Part shown: in pieces, positions 53,104-62,372 of the stretch
Layout of the letters: every line of letters starts with the position of its first letter
Numbering within the stretch: position 1 is the stretch's first letter
DNA from: Synechococcus sp. MU1617
GTDB lineage: Bacteria > Cyanobacteriota > Cyanobacteriia > PCC-6307 > Cyanobiaceae
DNA: 64,000 nt
Assembly (NCBI RefSeq): GCF_020514235.1
Contig: NZ_VTLB01000001.1
Coordinates: 62,001 to 126,000 of the forward strand
Direction of reading: 5' to 3'
The notes under the pieces: model-generated
The model's input: the letters and a program-made list of their open reading frames with translations, nothing else
The model's database searches: none
What the model was told of the DNA's origin: nothing
Translations under genes and position numbers: made by a program

Positions 53104-54018
53104 ATGCATCAGTTCCTGCCCTATGCCTGGTTCCAGGGCCAGTGCGTTCCCTTCGAGGAGGCCAGGATCTCCATTGCCACCCATGCGTTGCACTACGGCA
53201 CCGGTGCCTTCGGCGGCATGCGTGCCATACCCGATCCCGAGAACAGCAACACCATGCTGTTGTTCCGCGCTGATCGTCATGCCCGACGTCTCAGCCAGAG
53301 CGCCAGGTTGCTGCTCACGGATCTCAGTGAGGAGACGATCCTCTCAGCCCTCACCGCGATGCTGCAGGCCAACAAGCCTGACCAGCCGATCTATCTGCGG
53401 CCCTTCGTTTACACCAGCGATCTGGGCATTGCCCCGCGCCTGCACAACATTGAGACCGATTTCCTGATTTACGGCCTCCCCTTGGGGGATTACTTGTCCC
53501 CGGAGGGGGTGAGCTGCCGAATCAGCAGCTGGACCCGCCAGGAGGACCGTTCCCTGCCGCTACGCGGCAAGATCTCTGGCGCCTACATCACCAGTTCGCT
53601 GGCCAAGACGGAAGCCGTTCAGAGCGGTTTCGACGAAGCACTGCTGTTAAACAGTCGCGGCAAGATCAGTGAAGCCAGTGGCATGAACCTGTTCCTGGTG
53701 CGTGATGGCCAGCTGATCACGCCTGGAGTTGATCAAGACATCCTCGAGGGCATCACCCGCGCCAGCGTGATTGAGCTGGCCAAAGCGATGGATATCCCTG
53801 TGATTGAACGTCCGGTCGACAAAACCGAATTGTTCATCGCCGATGAAGTATTCCTTTCCGGCACGGCCGCCAAGGTGACGCCGATCCGTCAGATCGAATC
53901 CACGGTGCTGAATGCCAAGCGCCCTGTGATGGATGCGCTGAAGGCCAAGCTCGTGGGGATCACTGAAGGGCGAGACCCCGCCTATGAGCACTGGGTGACT
54001 CGAATTCCGATCTCCTGA
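53104..54018 (+). CDS. ilvE: Branched-chain amino acid aminotransferase
   Basis: A 304-residue class IV PLP aminotransferase that makes leucine, isoleucine and valine from their keto acids. Motifs are HALHYGTGAFGGMRA, the PLP lysine K168 in YITSSLAKTEAVQSG, EASGMNLFLV and FLSGTAAKVTPI. ATG 53104 is chosen; GTG 53101 precedes it. It diverges from cobN. A D-amino-acid aminotransferase or lyase of the same fold is less likely given the GMRA-type N-terminus. Confidence 0.9.
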   Translation: MHQFLPYAWFQGQCVPFEEARISIATHALHYGTGAFGGMRAIPDPENSNTMLLFRADRHARRLSQSARLLLTDLSEETILSALTAMLQANKPDQPIYLRPFVYTSDLGIAPRLHNIETDFLIYGLPLGDYLSPEGVSCRISSWTRQEDRSLPLRGKISGAYITSSLAKTEAVQSGFDEALLLNSRGKISEASGMNLFLVRDGQLITPGVDQDILEGITRASVIELAKAMDIPVIERPVDKTELFIADEVFLSGTAAKVTPIRQIESTVLNAKRPVMDALKAKLVGITEGRDPAYEHWVTRIPIS

Positions 54019-54081
54019 AGGAACAGCCTGAAGTTCGTCCTGAGCTTTTCTTAAGATCGGTGCTTCTCCTGGGGTGAATGG

Positions 54082-57000
54082 ATGGTGGTGACGCAGGCAG
54101 ATCGGCAAGCCACCACCTCTGCATTCCTCAAGTACCTGCATGGGCCGCAGCGCCCTGTGTTGGTGTTCGACGGCGCCACAGGCACCAGTCTTCAGGGTCT
54201 GGGGCTGACCGCTGATGATTTCGGTGGTCCTGACCTGGAGGGCTGCAACGAGAACCTTGCGGTCACCAAACCGGATGCGGTTAAGGCTGTGCATCGCCAG
54301 TTCCTCGAGGTGGGCTGCGATGTCATCGAGACCGACACCTTCGGGGCTGCATCAATCGTCCTGGCGGAGTACGGCCTGGAGGACAAGGCCTTCGAGCTGA
54401 ACAAGCGGGCAGCCGAGCTGGCACGGGAGATTGCTGATGAATTCAGCACCCCTGAGAAGCCCCGCTTCGTGGCGGGGTCCATGGGACCCACCACCAAGCT
54501 GCCCACCCTCGGCCACATCGATTTCGACACCATGCGGGACTCGTTCCGCGAGCAGGCTGAGGGACTGATCGCCGGCAACGTCGACCTGTTCATCGTCGAA
54601 ACCTGTCAGGACGTGCTGCAGATCAAGGCAGCTCTCCAGGGCATCGAAGAAGCCTTTGCCGCCACTGGTGAGCGGCGGGCCCTGATGGTGTCGGTGACGA
54701 TGGAAACCACAGGCACCATGCTTGTTGGCACGGACATCGCTGCCGTGGTGTCGATCCTTGAGCCGTTCCCGATCGACATTCTTGGCCTGAACTGCGCCAC
54801 CGGTCCGGAGCAGATGAAGGAGCACATTCGCTATCTCTCCGAGCATTCCCCCTTCACTGTCAGCTGCATTCCCAATGCAGGTCTGCCAGAAAACGTTGGC
54901 GGTGTGGCCCATTACCGCCTTACGCCGGTGGAGCTGAAGATGCAGCTGATGCACTTCGTTGAAGACCTCGGCGTGCAGGTGATCGGTGGTTGCTGCGGCA
55001 CCACTCCGGCCCACATCGGCAGCCTGGCGGAACTGGCGCAGGAGCTCAAGCCTGCACAGCGCCCCTCCCGCTGGGATCTCGCCAGCGCGGAAGATGTGCG
55101 CCCCAGCCTCAATTACGAGCCCGCCGCGTCATCGATCTATGGCGTCACGCCTTATCACCAGGACAACTCTTTCCTGATCATTGGTGAGCGGCTCAATGCC
55201 AGCGGCAGCCGCAAGGTCCGCGAACTGTTGGCAGAGGAAGACTGGGACGGGCTGGTGTCGGTGGCCCGTGGCCAGGTGAAGGAAAATGCTCACGTGCTCG
55301 ATGTCAACGTCGACTACGTCGGTCGCGATGGCGAACGGGATATGCACGACTTGGTGAGCCGTCTGGTCACCAACGTCAACCTGCCCCTGATGCTCGACTC
55401 CACCGAGTGGCAGAAGATGGAGGCGGGCCTGAAGGTGGCAGGGGGCAAGTGCATCCTCAACTCCACCAACTACGAAGACGGTGACGAGCGCTTCTTCAAG
55501 GTTTTGGAGCTTGCCCGCCGCTATGGCGCCGCTGTGGTGGTCGGCACGATCGACGAAGACGGTATGGCCAGAACGGCCGAGAAGAAGTTCGCCATCGCCC
55601 AGCGGGCCTATCGCGATGCCCTGGAGTTCGGGATCCCGGCCCACGAGATCTTTTATGACCCCCTGGCACTTCCCATCTCCACTGGCATCGAGGAAGACCG
55701 TCTGAATGGTCGCGCCACCGTGGATGCCATTCGGATGATCCGGGAGAACCTCCCTGGTGTGCACGTGGTGCTCGGGGTCAGCAATGTGAGTTTCGGCTTG
55801 TCACCGGCGGCCCGGATCACCCTCAATTCGGTCTTCCTCCACGATTGCTGTGAGGCCGGCATGGACTCGGCCATCGTCAGCCCCGCCAAGATTCTTCCGT
55901 TGATCAAGATCAGCGATGACCACCAGAAGGTGTGTCGGGATTTGATCAATGACAACCGCCGTTTCGAGGACGGCATCTGCGTTTACGACCCGCTGACTGA
56001 ACTCACCAAGCTGTTCGAGGGAGTCAGCACCAAGGAAGCCCGTGCTTCAGGCCCCTCACTGGCCGATCTGCCGATTGAGGAACGGCTCAAGCAGCACATC
56101 ATTGATGGTGAGCGCATCGGCCTTGAGCCCTCCCTGGACGAGGCGCTGCAGACCTATCCCCCTCTGCAGATCATCAACACTTTCCTGCTCGATGGCATGA
56201 AGGTGGTGGGTGAATTGTTCGGCAGCGGCCAGATGCAGCTCCCCTTCGTGCTGCAAAGCGCCGAGACGATGAAATCCGCCGTGGCTCACCTCGAGCCGCA
56301 CATGGAAAAAGGCGAGGGTCAGAGCACGAGCAAGGGCAAGTTCCTGATCGCCACGGTGAAGGGTGATGTCCACGACATCGGCAAGAACCTGGTGGACATC
56401 ATCCTTACCAACAACGGCTTTGAGGTGATCAACCTCGGCATCAAGCAGAGCTGTGACGCGATCGTTGAGGCCCAGCGTGAGCATCAGGCCGATTGCATCG
56501 CCATGAGCGGTCTGCTGGTGAAATCCACGGCTTTCATGAAGGACAACCTCCAGGCCTTCAACGATGCGGGCATTGATGTTCCTGTGATCCTCGGCGGTGC
56601 GGCCCTGACGCCGCGCTTCGTGAATAAGGACTGCCGCGAGGTTTATGACGGCAAGGTGATCTACGGCCGTGATGCCTTCGCTGATTTGCGCTTCATGGAT
56701 GCGTTGATGGACGCGAAGCGGAGCGACAACTGGAGCAACACCAAGGGCTTTCTGGCTGATGCCCCCCAAGGCGTCGGCCTGGATGAAGAGTCGACAACCT
56801 CCGAGACCGCTGAGGAGTCCTCCGCTTCTCCAACGGATGCTCCAGCAGCGGATCTGCCGCCGGTGAGCTCGGATCGTTCTGACGCCGTCCCTTCTGAAAC
56901 CGCACCAGTGCCTCCCTTCCTCGGTTCTGCTGTGATCACCGAGGTCGACATCGACATCGCTGAGGTCTTCCACTACCTGGACCGCAATGCTCTCTTCGCT

Positions 57001-57708
57001 GGCCAGTGGATGCTCCGCAAAACCAAGGAACAGAGCCGGGACGATTACGAGGCGATGCTCGCGGAGAAGGCAGAGCCCGTGCTGCAGGAGTGGTTGCAGC
57101 GTTGTATCGACGAGTCACTGCTGACCCCCCGGGCGGTGTACGGCTACTTCCCTGCCGGACGCGATGGCAACAGCCTTCGGGTGTTCGATACCGATGGCAA
57201 GCGGGAACTCGGACGTTTCGAACTTCCCCGTCAGCGGTCTGGCAACCGCTACTGCATTGCCGATTTCTTCAACGATCTGGACTCTGATGGACGCCCTACG
57301 GACGTTCTGCCGATGCAGGCCGTGACCATGGGGCAGAAGGCCTCCGTTGTGGCTCAGGAGTTGTTCAAGGGCGATCGTTACAGCGACTACCTGTATTTCC
57401 ACGGCCTTGCGGTGCAGATGGCCGAAGCGATGGCTGAATGGGTGCACGCACGCATTCGCGCCGAACTTGGCTTCGCTGATCCTGATGGCATGGCACTGCG
57501 GGATGTGCTGGCACAGCGTTATCGCGGTAGTCGTTACTCCTTCGGCTACCCCGCCTGCCCCAACGTGGCTGATTCCAGGCAGCAGCTGGAATGGCTCGGC
57601 GCCGACCGTATCGGTCTCAGCATGGATGCGAGCGACCAGCTCGAACCGGAGCAAAGCACCACAGCACTGGTGGCTCTCCACTCCCAGGCGCGTTACTTCA
57701 GCGCCTAA
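54082..57708 (+). CDS. metH: Cobalamin-dependent methionine synthase
   Basis: A 1208-residue four-module enzyme that transfers methyl from 5-methyl-THF via cobalamin to homocysteine. The homocysteine module (about 1-330) has the zinc cysteines in LNCATG and GGCCGTTP; the folate module follows ([11 protein letters not shown]); the B12 module has D762-X-H764-X2-G in DVHDIGKN; the C-terminal AdoMet reactivation module ends the protein. A Ser/Thr/Glu/Pro-rich linker of about 50 residues separates the last two. It lies 63 bp after ilvE with no visible riboswitch. Confidence 0.97.
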   Translation: MVVTQADRQATTSAFLKYLHGPQRPVLVFDGATGTSLQGLGLTADDFGGPDLEGCNENLAVTKPDAVKAVHRQFLEVGCDVIETDTFGAASIVLAEYGLEDKAFELNKRAAELAREIADEFSTPEKPRFVAGSMGPTTKLPTLGHIDFDTMRDSFREQAEGLIAGNVDLFIVETCQDVLQIKAALQGIEEAFAATGERRALMVSVTMETTGTMLVGTDIAAVVSILEPFPIDILGLNCATGPEQMKEHIRYLSEHSPFTVSCIPNAGLPENVGGVAHYRLTPVELKMQLMHFVEDLGVQVIGGCCGTTPAHIGSLAELAQELKPAQRPSRWDLASAEDVRPSLNYEPAASSIYGVTPYHQDNSFLIIGERLNASGSRKVRELLAEEDWDGLVSVARGQVKENAHVLDVNVDYVGRDGERDMHDLVSRLVTNVNLPLMLDSTEWQKMEAGLKVAGGKCILNSTNYEDGDERFFKVLELARRYGAAVVVGTIDEDGMARTAEKKFAIAQRAYRDALEFGIPAHEIFYDPLALPISTGIEEDRLNGRATVDAIRMIRENLPGVHVVLGVSNVSFGLSPAARITLNSVFLHDCCEAGMDSAIVSPAKILPLIKISDDHQKVCRDLINDNRRFEDGICVYDPLTELTKLFEGVSTKEARASGPSLADLPIEERLKQHIIDGERIGLEPSLDEALQTYPPLQIINTFLLDGMKVVGELFGSGQMQLPFVLQSAETMKSAVAHLEPHMEKGEGQSTSKGKFLIATVKGDVHDIGKNLVDIILTNNGFEVINLGIKQSCDAIVEAQREHQADCIAMSGLLVKSTAFMKDNLQAFNDAGIDVPVILGGAALTPRFVNKDCREVYDGKVIYGRDAFADLRFMDALMDAKRSDNWSNTKGFLADAPQGVGLDEESTTSETAEESSASPTDAPAADLPPVSSDRSDAVPSETAPVPPFLGSAVITEVDIDIAEVFHYLDRNALFAGQWMLRKTKEQSRDDYEAMLAEKAEPVLQEWLQRCIDESLLTPRAVYGYFPAGRDGNSLRVFDTDGKRELGRFELPRQRSGNRYCIADFFNDLDSDGRPTDVLPMQAVTMGQKASVVAQELFKGDRYSDYLYFHGLAVQMAEAMAEWVHARIRAELGFADPDGMALRDVLAQRYRGSRYSFGYPACPNVADSRQQLEWLGADRIGLSMDASDQLEPEQSTTALVALHSQARYFSA

Positions 57709-57755
57709 GCCCTGAGGAGCGTCCCATAGCCTTAGGCGCCCTGTTTCTGCTCACC

Positions 57756-58028
57756 ATGGCCATTGCCGGACCGGATGGAGTCGATGCCGCCATCAAAGCG
57801 GGTGTCGATCTCGATGGAAGTCCAATCCCTGAAGCGATGCTCGCTCTCTACAACCAGGTGATGGATCTGGAAAGTCAGCGCACTCGCAGCGGTGTTCTGA
57901 AATCGATGCGCAACCGGGTGGTCAAGACCGGAGCCAAGCATTTCGACCAGGAAACGCTCAATCAGAGGCTCCAGGAGGCCGGATGGGACGGTCTGAAGGA
58001 CAAGGAGATCTCTTTCTTCTACGGATGA
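57756..58028 (+). CDS. Small conserved-looking protein, unknown
   Basis: A 90-residue protein (MAIAGPDGVDAAIKAG...EISFFYG), mostly helical, with a Gly-Ser-Pro turn and a basic middle (SMRNRVVKTGAKH). No domain recognised. ATG 57756 is chosen, 47 bp after metH; an in-frame extension upstream overlaps metH and is not coding-like. It may be specific to picocyanobacteria. Confidence 0.68.
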   Translation: MAIAGPDGVDAAIKAGVDLDGSPIPEAMLALYNQVMDLESQRTRSGVLKSMRNRVVKTGAKHFDQETLNQRLQEAGWDGLKDKEISFFYG

Positions 58029-58062
58029 TCTCCTGCTGACCGAGACACAGCCTCTGCCGGGC

Positions 58063-58293
58063 TCATTCCTGGCAGAGCTTCTCCATAGTGTCGATCACCT
58101 CTTGCTGAAACGATTCCAGGGCATTGGACTCGCTCAGATCAAGGCCTTCGCCAGCAGCGTTCTGGGCTAGGTCCTGGAAATGAAAGGCTCCCTCTCCATT
58201 GGCCAGGAACTCGATCGCCGAGCTTTCGCCGCTCTCGCGAAACGCATCGCAGAGCGCCAGAAACGCGGCGTCTTCAGTGAACTCCCAATCCAT
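58063..58293 (-). CDS. Small acidic protein, unknown
   Basis: A 76-residue, strongly acidic protein (MDWEFTEDAAFLALCDAFRE...MEKLCQE) with two cysteines near each end and amphipathic helical character. No known family recognised. It converges on the preceding small gene with 34 bp between stops. Codon usage looks normal for the window. Confidence 0.6.
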   Translation of the reverse strand: MDWEFTEDAAFLALCDAFRESGESSAIEFLANGEGAFHFQDLAQNAAGEGLDLSESNALESFQQEVIDTMEKLCQE

Positions 58294-58404
58294 CGAGTGG
58301 ACATGACTGAATGACCTTTAACCCGCTCCCCCAGGGGTTCGTCAACCGTCTGAAGTCAAAATGTGCCAGTCCTTGGGCAGACTCCCCCTTAATTCAGCGC
58401 TCAG

Positions 58405-58800
58405 ATGTCCAGCAATAGCCCCGAATTTCCGCAGGCCAGGAACGTTCTTGGCGACCTACTGCAAAGTTGCAGTTGCGAGCCGATGACGGGTTGGTACCGC
58501 AATGGTCTCTGCCAAACCGATCCATCCGATCTCGGCCAGCACAGCATCTGTTGCGTGATGACCGAGCAATTTCTCAATTACAGCAAGGCCCAGGGCAATG
58601 ACCTGACCACTCCGATGCCCGCCTTTCAGTTCCCGGGCTTGCAACCGGGGGACCACTGGTGCGTCTGTGCGCCGCGCTGGAAGCAGGCCTACGAAGATGG
58701 CGTCGCGCCGTTGGTGCGCTTGGAAGCAACGGAAGACACGGCCCTGACCGTGGTCAGCCTTGAGCAGCTGAAGCAGCACGCTCACCAATCGATCGACTGA
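58405..58800 (+). CDS. DUF2237 family protein
   Basis: A 131-residue protein with the DUF2237 pattern: ARNVLGDLLQSCSCEPMTGWYRNGLC, TDPSDLGQHSICCVMTEQFL, and PGDHWCVCAPRWKQAYEDG. It contains eight cysteines, several conserved in the family. Function is not assigned. It overlaps the convergent SDR gene by 19 bp; the upstream 111-bp gap contains no obvious structure. Confidence 0.88.
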   Translation: MSSNSPEFPQARNVLGDLLQSCSCEPMTGWYRNGLCQTDPSDLGQHSICCVMTEQFLNYSKAQGNDLTTPMPAFQFPGLQPGDHWCVCAPRWKQAYEDGVAPLVRLEATEDTALTVVSLEQLKQHAHQSID

Positions 58801-59510
58801 CCGTCCCAGGCGAGAAAAGCCCCTGACTGTTCTGGGGTCTGTTGCAGCAATACCGCCACCAACTGCTGAGCGGCCCGTTCGGGTGAGAACAACTTGTCCG
58901 GTGCCACGAAGCTCTGGAACGGACGAGACAGGGCTGTGTCCGTCGTGCCGGGATGAAGCAGGCTCACGGTGGCCAACGGCCAGCGGCGGGCCCATTCAAT
59001 GCTCAGACAGCGGAGCAGTTGGTTCTGAGCCGCCTTGGCCGCTCTGTAGCCGTACCAGCCCCCGGTGCGGTTGTCGCCGATGCTGCCCACGCGAGCGCTG
59101 AGGCTCGCAAAGTGAAAGGGTTGATCCCTTTGCAGCAGAGGTTCAATCGCTTTGGCCAGGAGGATCGGAGCCATGGCATTGATCCCGAATTGCTGCTCCA
59201 ACTGGGAGCGTTCGACCTGTTGAAGACGTTTTTCCGGTTGAAGTTCAGGCCCATGCAGACGGCCGCTGCAGTTGAACACCAAACGAAGCGGCAGGCCCTC
59301 CGCACGCAAGCTCGTGTTCAATCGATCCAGATCGCTGTCGTTTTCGAGGTCAAGCTGCAGTGAGGATTCGGGCGGTCCATGACGTCCGGCCGTCAGCACC
59401 TTCAGATCAGGGCAGCACTGCTTTAGTTCCGCCGCCACTGCTGATCCGATCCCACCGGGGCCAACCACCAGGGCCAGGCCAATCCAGTCGGTCGAGGCTG
59501 CTTCGACCAT
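58782..59510 (-). CDS. Short-chain dehydrogenase/reductase
   Basis: A 242-residue NAD(P)-dependent oxidoreductase of the classical SDR fold: VVGPGGIGSAVAAEL for cofactor binding, NCSG in place of NAAG, ASLSAR for the catalytic Ser, and GYRAAKAAQNQ for Tyr-XXX-Lys. The substrate is unknown. It resembles the cyanobacterial C-factor-type SDR group by its short length, but this is a tentative comparison. Confidence 0.85.
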   Translation of the reverse strand: MVEAASTDWIGLALVVGPGGIGSAVAAELKQCCPDLKVLTAGRHGPPESSLQLDLENDSDLDRLNTSLRAEGLPLRLVFNCSGRLHGPELQPEKRLQQVERSQLEQQFGINAMAPILLAKAIEPLLQRDQPFHFASLSARVGSIGDNRTGGWYGYRAAKAAQNQLLRCLSIEWARRWPLATVSLLHPGTTDTALSRPFQSFVAPDKLFSPERAAQQLVAVLLQQTPEQSGAFLAWDGQSIDW

Positions 59511-59586
59511 GTGATCTTGCTGCGGAGTGGAGACCGTCTAGCGGAAATCAGGCATCATCGGCTGGAGGCTCTGTTGAGCAGTTCTG

Positions 59587-60465
59587 GTGCCGCTTCACCG
59601 TTACTTCTGGCCCCCTGCCGTGCTCGGAAGCCTGCTCATGGCCGCTTTGATCGGCTGGTTGGCTCGGCCACTCGCTCAGCGGCTTGATCAGCCCCCCTCA
59701 AGACTGCTTGAGCTGCTCGAGACCGATTCAACCGTTGGTTCGGGTGTATTGCCCAAGGTGCCGCCGGTTGCTGATCACGTGCCTCTGGAGATCCGCGTCG
59801 GTTTGGTCAGCCAGAGTCCCATCACAGCCTTCCGGCCAGGCCCCAACGTGCTGTGTCGCAACCAAAACGGCTCTGTGATTCCTTCTCAACAGCTGGGGAA
59901 AAGGATTGCTTCATCCACCCCACAGGAGATTCACTGCTCAGGCGGGCCTGTTCAGATCAACCAGCACCACTATCGAGGCGATGTATCACTGGTCAAAAGC
60001 CAAGGTGCTTGGCTCCCTGTGGTCTCCCTTGACCTGGAAACCTATGTGGCCTCAGTGGTTGGCGCCGAAATGCCGAGCCAGTGGCATCAGGAAGCCCTGA
60101 AGGCACAAGCTGTTGCAGCTCGCTCCTATGCGATGGCGCATCTCGCCAGACCCGCAACAACCGCTTATCACCTCGGGGACACAACCCGTTGGCAGGTGTT
60201 CGCAGGGGAGAAGAGCACCACACAGGCGAGTCATTCAGCCACTCGGGAGACTCGGGGAATGATCCTGAGTTACAGCGGTGGCATTGTGGAGAGCCTTTAT
60301 GCGTCAAACGCGCAAGTCAGTGCTGAAGCCCATGGCCATCTCGGCGCCAGCATGAGTCAAACCGGGGCACAGCAACTGGCCCGCCAGGGACTGCCCTTCA
60401 ATGCCATCCTCGGCAGGTACTACGCAGGAGCCTCGCTGGCACGGTTGACTTGGCATGACCAGTGA
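59587..60465 (+). CDS. SpoIID/LytB domain protein, membrane anchored
   Basis: A 292-residue protein with an N-terminal anchor (AVLGSLLMAALIGWLAR) and a SpoIID domain: SLDLETYVASVVGAEMPSQW, HQEALKAQAVAARSYAMAH and a C-terminal SGGIVESLYASNA. SpoIID proteins are peptidoglycan lytic transglycosylases, with the glutamate in VGAEMPSQ the likely catalytic residue. The terminal repeats typical of LytB are absent. GTG 59587 is the start; the stop overlaps the next gene by 11 bp. Confidence 0.88.
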   Translation: MPLHRYFWPPAVLGSLLMAALIGWLARPLAQRLDQPPSRLLELLETDSTVGSGVLPKVPPVADHVPLEIRVGLVSQSPITAFRPGPNVLCRNQNGSVIPSQQLGKRIASSTPQEIHCSGGPVQINQHHYRGDVSLVKSQGAWLPVVSLDLETYVASVVGAEMPSQWHQEALKAQAVAARSYAMAHLARPATTAYHLGDTTRWQVFAGEKSTTQASHSATRETRGMILSYSGGIVESLYASNAQVSAEAHGHLGASMSQTGAQQLARQGLPFNAILGRYYAGASLARLTWHDQ

Positions 60466-61300
60466 ACTGCTTCGAAAAGCGACGGAGGTCACGGTTGCAG
60501 CGAGTGCATCCGGAGCGCTGGTGCCGCTCGACACCACGTTGACCCACCTCATGGGGGATGGAGGAAGCCGCTTTGAGTTACGGCATCTCCTCAGCGCCAC
60601 ACCAAAGCACCTTCGAGCTTCTGGTCCAAAGCCGAATCCATTTCTCCCCTGGGATCAACGTCTGGAGGTTGATCGGATTGGTGATTCCCACGTCGTGATC
60701 CTGAACAAATATCCAGTTCAGACCTCCCACATGTTGCTCATCACCCAGGACTGGCAACCCCAGACCGGTTGGTTGTCCATGGAGGATTGGCGGTCCCTCG
60801 CCCGGATTGATGCGACGACGACGGGGCTTTGGTTTTTCAACAGTGGTCCTGATGCCGGTGCGAGTCAGCCGCACCGGCATCTGCAGTTGTTACCCCGTGC
60901 AGCAGGGGAGCGCATCTGTGCTCGGGACGATTGGTTTCGACGCTGTGCTCAGAACACAACCATGTCTGCTCAGGATCCTCTGTTGCGCAGTTCACGGGTC
61001 GCAGCGATCAGTTCAATCCTGACGGGTGAAACGCTTCAAGAGCTCTATCTCGCTCTTGCAGATGACCTCGGTCTCGGACACCCCACCACCGACGACTGCC
61101 CCCGGGGGGCCTACAACCTGCTGCTCTCAAGGCAGTGGATGGCCATCGTTCGCCGCAGAAGGGAGGGGATACGTGGTTTCAGCGTCAATGCTCTCGGCTT
61201 CGCCGGATCCTTGTTGAGTACCGAGGCCTCCGATCGGCAATGGATTCAGCGTTCAGGACCGGAGGCCCTGCTTCAAGCCGTTGTTGACGCTGACGGGTGA
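60455..61300 (+). CDS. ATP adenylyltransferase (Ap4A phosphorylase-like)
   Basis: A 281-residue HIT-superfamily enzyme expected to split Ap4A with phosphate into ATP and ADP. Motifs are VILNKYPVQTSHMLLIT, and the HIT-type QPHRHLQLLPR with the nucleophilic histidine region. Ap4A is a stress alarmone, so it may link to the following sigma factor. ATG 60455 lies within the SpoIID gene end. The 111-bp interval to the sigma gene contains a hairpin. Confidence 0.88.
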   Translation: MTSELLRKATEVTVAASASGALVPLDTTLTHLMGDGGSRFELRHLLSATPKHLRASGPKPNPFLPWDQRLEVDRIGDSHVVILNKYPVQTSHMLLITQDWQPQTGWLSMEDWRSLARIDATTTGLWFFNSGPDAGASQPHRHLQLLPRAAGERICARDDWFRRCAQNTTMSAQDPLLRSSRVAAISSILTGETLQELYLALADDLGLGHPTTDDCPRGAYNLLLSRQWMAIVRRRREGIRGFSVNALGFAGSLLSTEASDRQWIQRSGPEALLQAVVDADG

Positions 61301-61350
61301 AGCAAAGCTCCGTGACAAAGACGTCACCAACGACGCATTAGTGCAGTGGT

Positions 61351-61367
61351 GCCACGGATGCCGTGGC
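61351..61367 (+). repeat. Hairpin upstream of the sigma factor gene
   Basis: GCCACGG and CCGTGGC form a perfect 7-bp stem with the 3-base loop ATG, 50 bp after the Ap4A phosphorylase stop and 45 bp before the chosen sigma start. No U-tract. It may terminate the upstream operon or structure the sigma mRNA leader. If the sigma gene starts further upstream it would be inside the coding region. Confidence 0.4.
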
Positions 61368-61411
61368 TGGCTTGTCTCTGCCAAGGCTGTAGGTGCACTC
61401 ATCACCATCCA

Positions 61412-62047
61412 TTGGACAAGACCTGCCTCAAGCGTCGAAATCTTCAGATCCAGGACAACCTGCATCTGGTTCGACCCATTGCCCGTCATTACGCTCAGCA
61501 GACAGGCCTAGAAAATGACGATCTCCTGCAAGTGGGATGTCTGGGACTGATCAAGGCCTGCAACCGCTACGACGCTCAACGGGGGGCACCATTTCCCAGC
61601 TTCGCCAAGCCGCACATTCGAGGAGCCATTCTTCATTTTCTTCGTGACAGAGTCGGTTTGATTCGACTCCCAAGGGCCGTTGAAGAACGGGCCATGCGGA
61701 TGATGCGCAGCTCCGGAGGCTCTGTTCTGAGCCCAGCCGATGCCCTGGTGGTTGACCATTACCGCAACAAGCAGAACTGGGTGGAATTCAACGACGATCT
61801 GCTCAATGAAACGCTGGAAGGAATCGAGTTGCTTGAACGCTCGGAAGCCTGGAGCAGGGTGAAAAGGCTTTTCCGCAAACTTGAGAAAGACGACCAATGC
61901 GCCCTGCAGATGGTCGTCATCGATGGGATGAGTCTGAGGCAAACAGCTCAACAGCTCGGGATTTCAGCGATGACTGTTCAGCGTCGGGTTAAACGCGGCC
62001 TCAATAGCCTTTCGAGAGAGTTGAACGCTGTTCAGCTGGACGCCTGA
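61412..62047 (+). CDS. Alternative sigma factor, group 3 type
   Basis: A 211-residue sigma-70 family protein with region 2 (NLHLVRPIARHYAQQTGLENDDLLQVG..), a core-binding and -10 motif in GLIKACNRYDAQRGAPFPSF and KPHIRGAILHFLRDR, and region 4 with a helix-turn-helix (MSLRQTAQQLGISAMTVQRRV). Region 1.1 and most of region 3 are absent, so it resembles SigF/SigJ-type stress factors. TTG 61412 (LDKTCLKRRN) is chosen; no ATG fits except by reading in 18-22 unconserved residues. Confidence in the family is high, in the start low. Confidence 0.85.
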   Translation: MDKTCLKRRNLQIQDNLHLVRPIARHYAQQTGLENDDLLQVGCLGLIKACNRYDAQRGAPFPSFAKPHIRGAILHFLRDRVGLIRLPRAVEERAMRMMRSSGGSVLSPADALVVDHYRNKQNWVEFNDDLLNETLEGIELLERSEAWSRVKRLFRKLEKDDQCALQMVVIDGMSLRQTAQQLGISAMTVQRRVKRGLNSLSRELNAVQLDA

Positions 62048-62217
62048 GCGTCGCGATCCATTTGTTCTTGGAGCGTTTTGATGGCGGCATTGAGGGCCGA
62101 CAGCTGCCGTTCTGCACCATCACGCCAGAACCGCAGCATCGACAACTTCCGTTCCTGATGCTGGCGGCGCAGGGCCGTGTGATCGGTGCTGGTGCTGCAG
62201 CAGAAAGGAGGAAGCAT
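62032..62217 (-). CDS. Small basic protein, unknown
   Basis: A 61-residue frame starting MLPPFCCSTSTDHTAL with a helical, charged C-terminal half (FWRDGAERQLSALNAAIKTL). ATG 62217 is chosen; the frame continues open upstream without protein-like character. It overlaps the sigma gene end by 16 bp. The heptad-like second half looks like a real coding signal, but no family is recognised and the gene could be spurious. Confidence 0.45.
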   Translation of the reverse strand: MLPPFCCSTSTDHTALRRQHQERKLSMLRFWRDGAERQLSALNAAIKTLQEQMDRDAQASS

Positions 62218-62302
62218 GTCAGCGGGTCGAATCCCATGAATCCTGACGGATTTCCACGTCTGGTGCGACTCTCCAATCACTTGGCTGTGGCAGAAGGTGG
62301 AA

Positions 62303-62335
62303 CTACGGTGTGGGCTCACGACAGTCACACCGTGG
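62303..62335. promoter_or_regulatory. Inverted repeat upstream of the DUF3370 gene
   Basis: CTACGGTGTG (62303-62312) and CACACCGTGG (62326-62335) are complementary over 10 bp with one G-T pair and a 13-base spacer. The dyad lies in the 155-bp divergent gap, ending 37 bp before the DUF3370 ATG at 62373. It could be a dimeric repressor or activator operator or a 5' UTR stem. Nothing else is evident in the gap. Confidence 0.4.
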
Positions 62336-62372
62336 TGTCGACGTCCTTGCGAACACCACAACAGCAAGCCGC

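Noticed and set aside
56056-56973. 305-codon minus-strand frame inside metH
   Set aside because: It lies wholly within the B12-binding part of metH, with no recognisable domain or credible start context.
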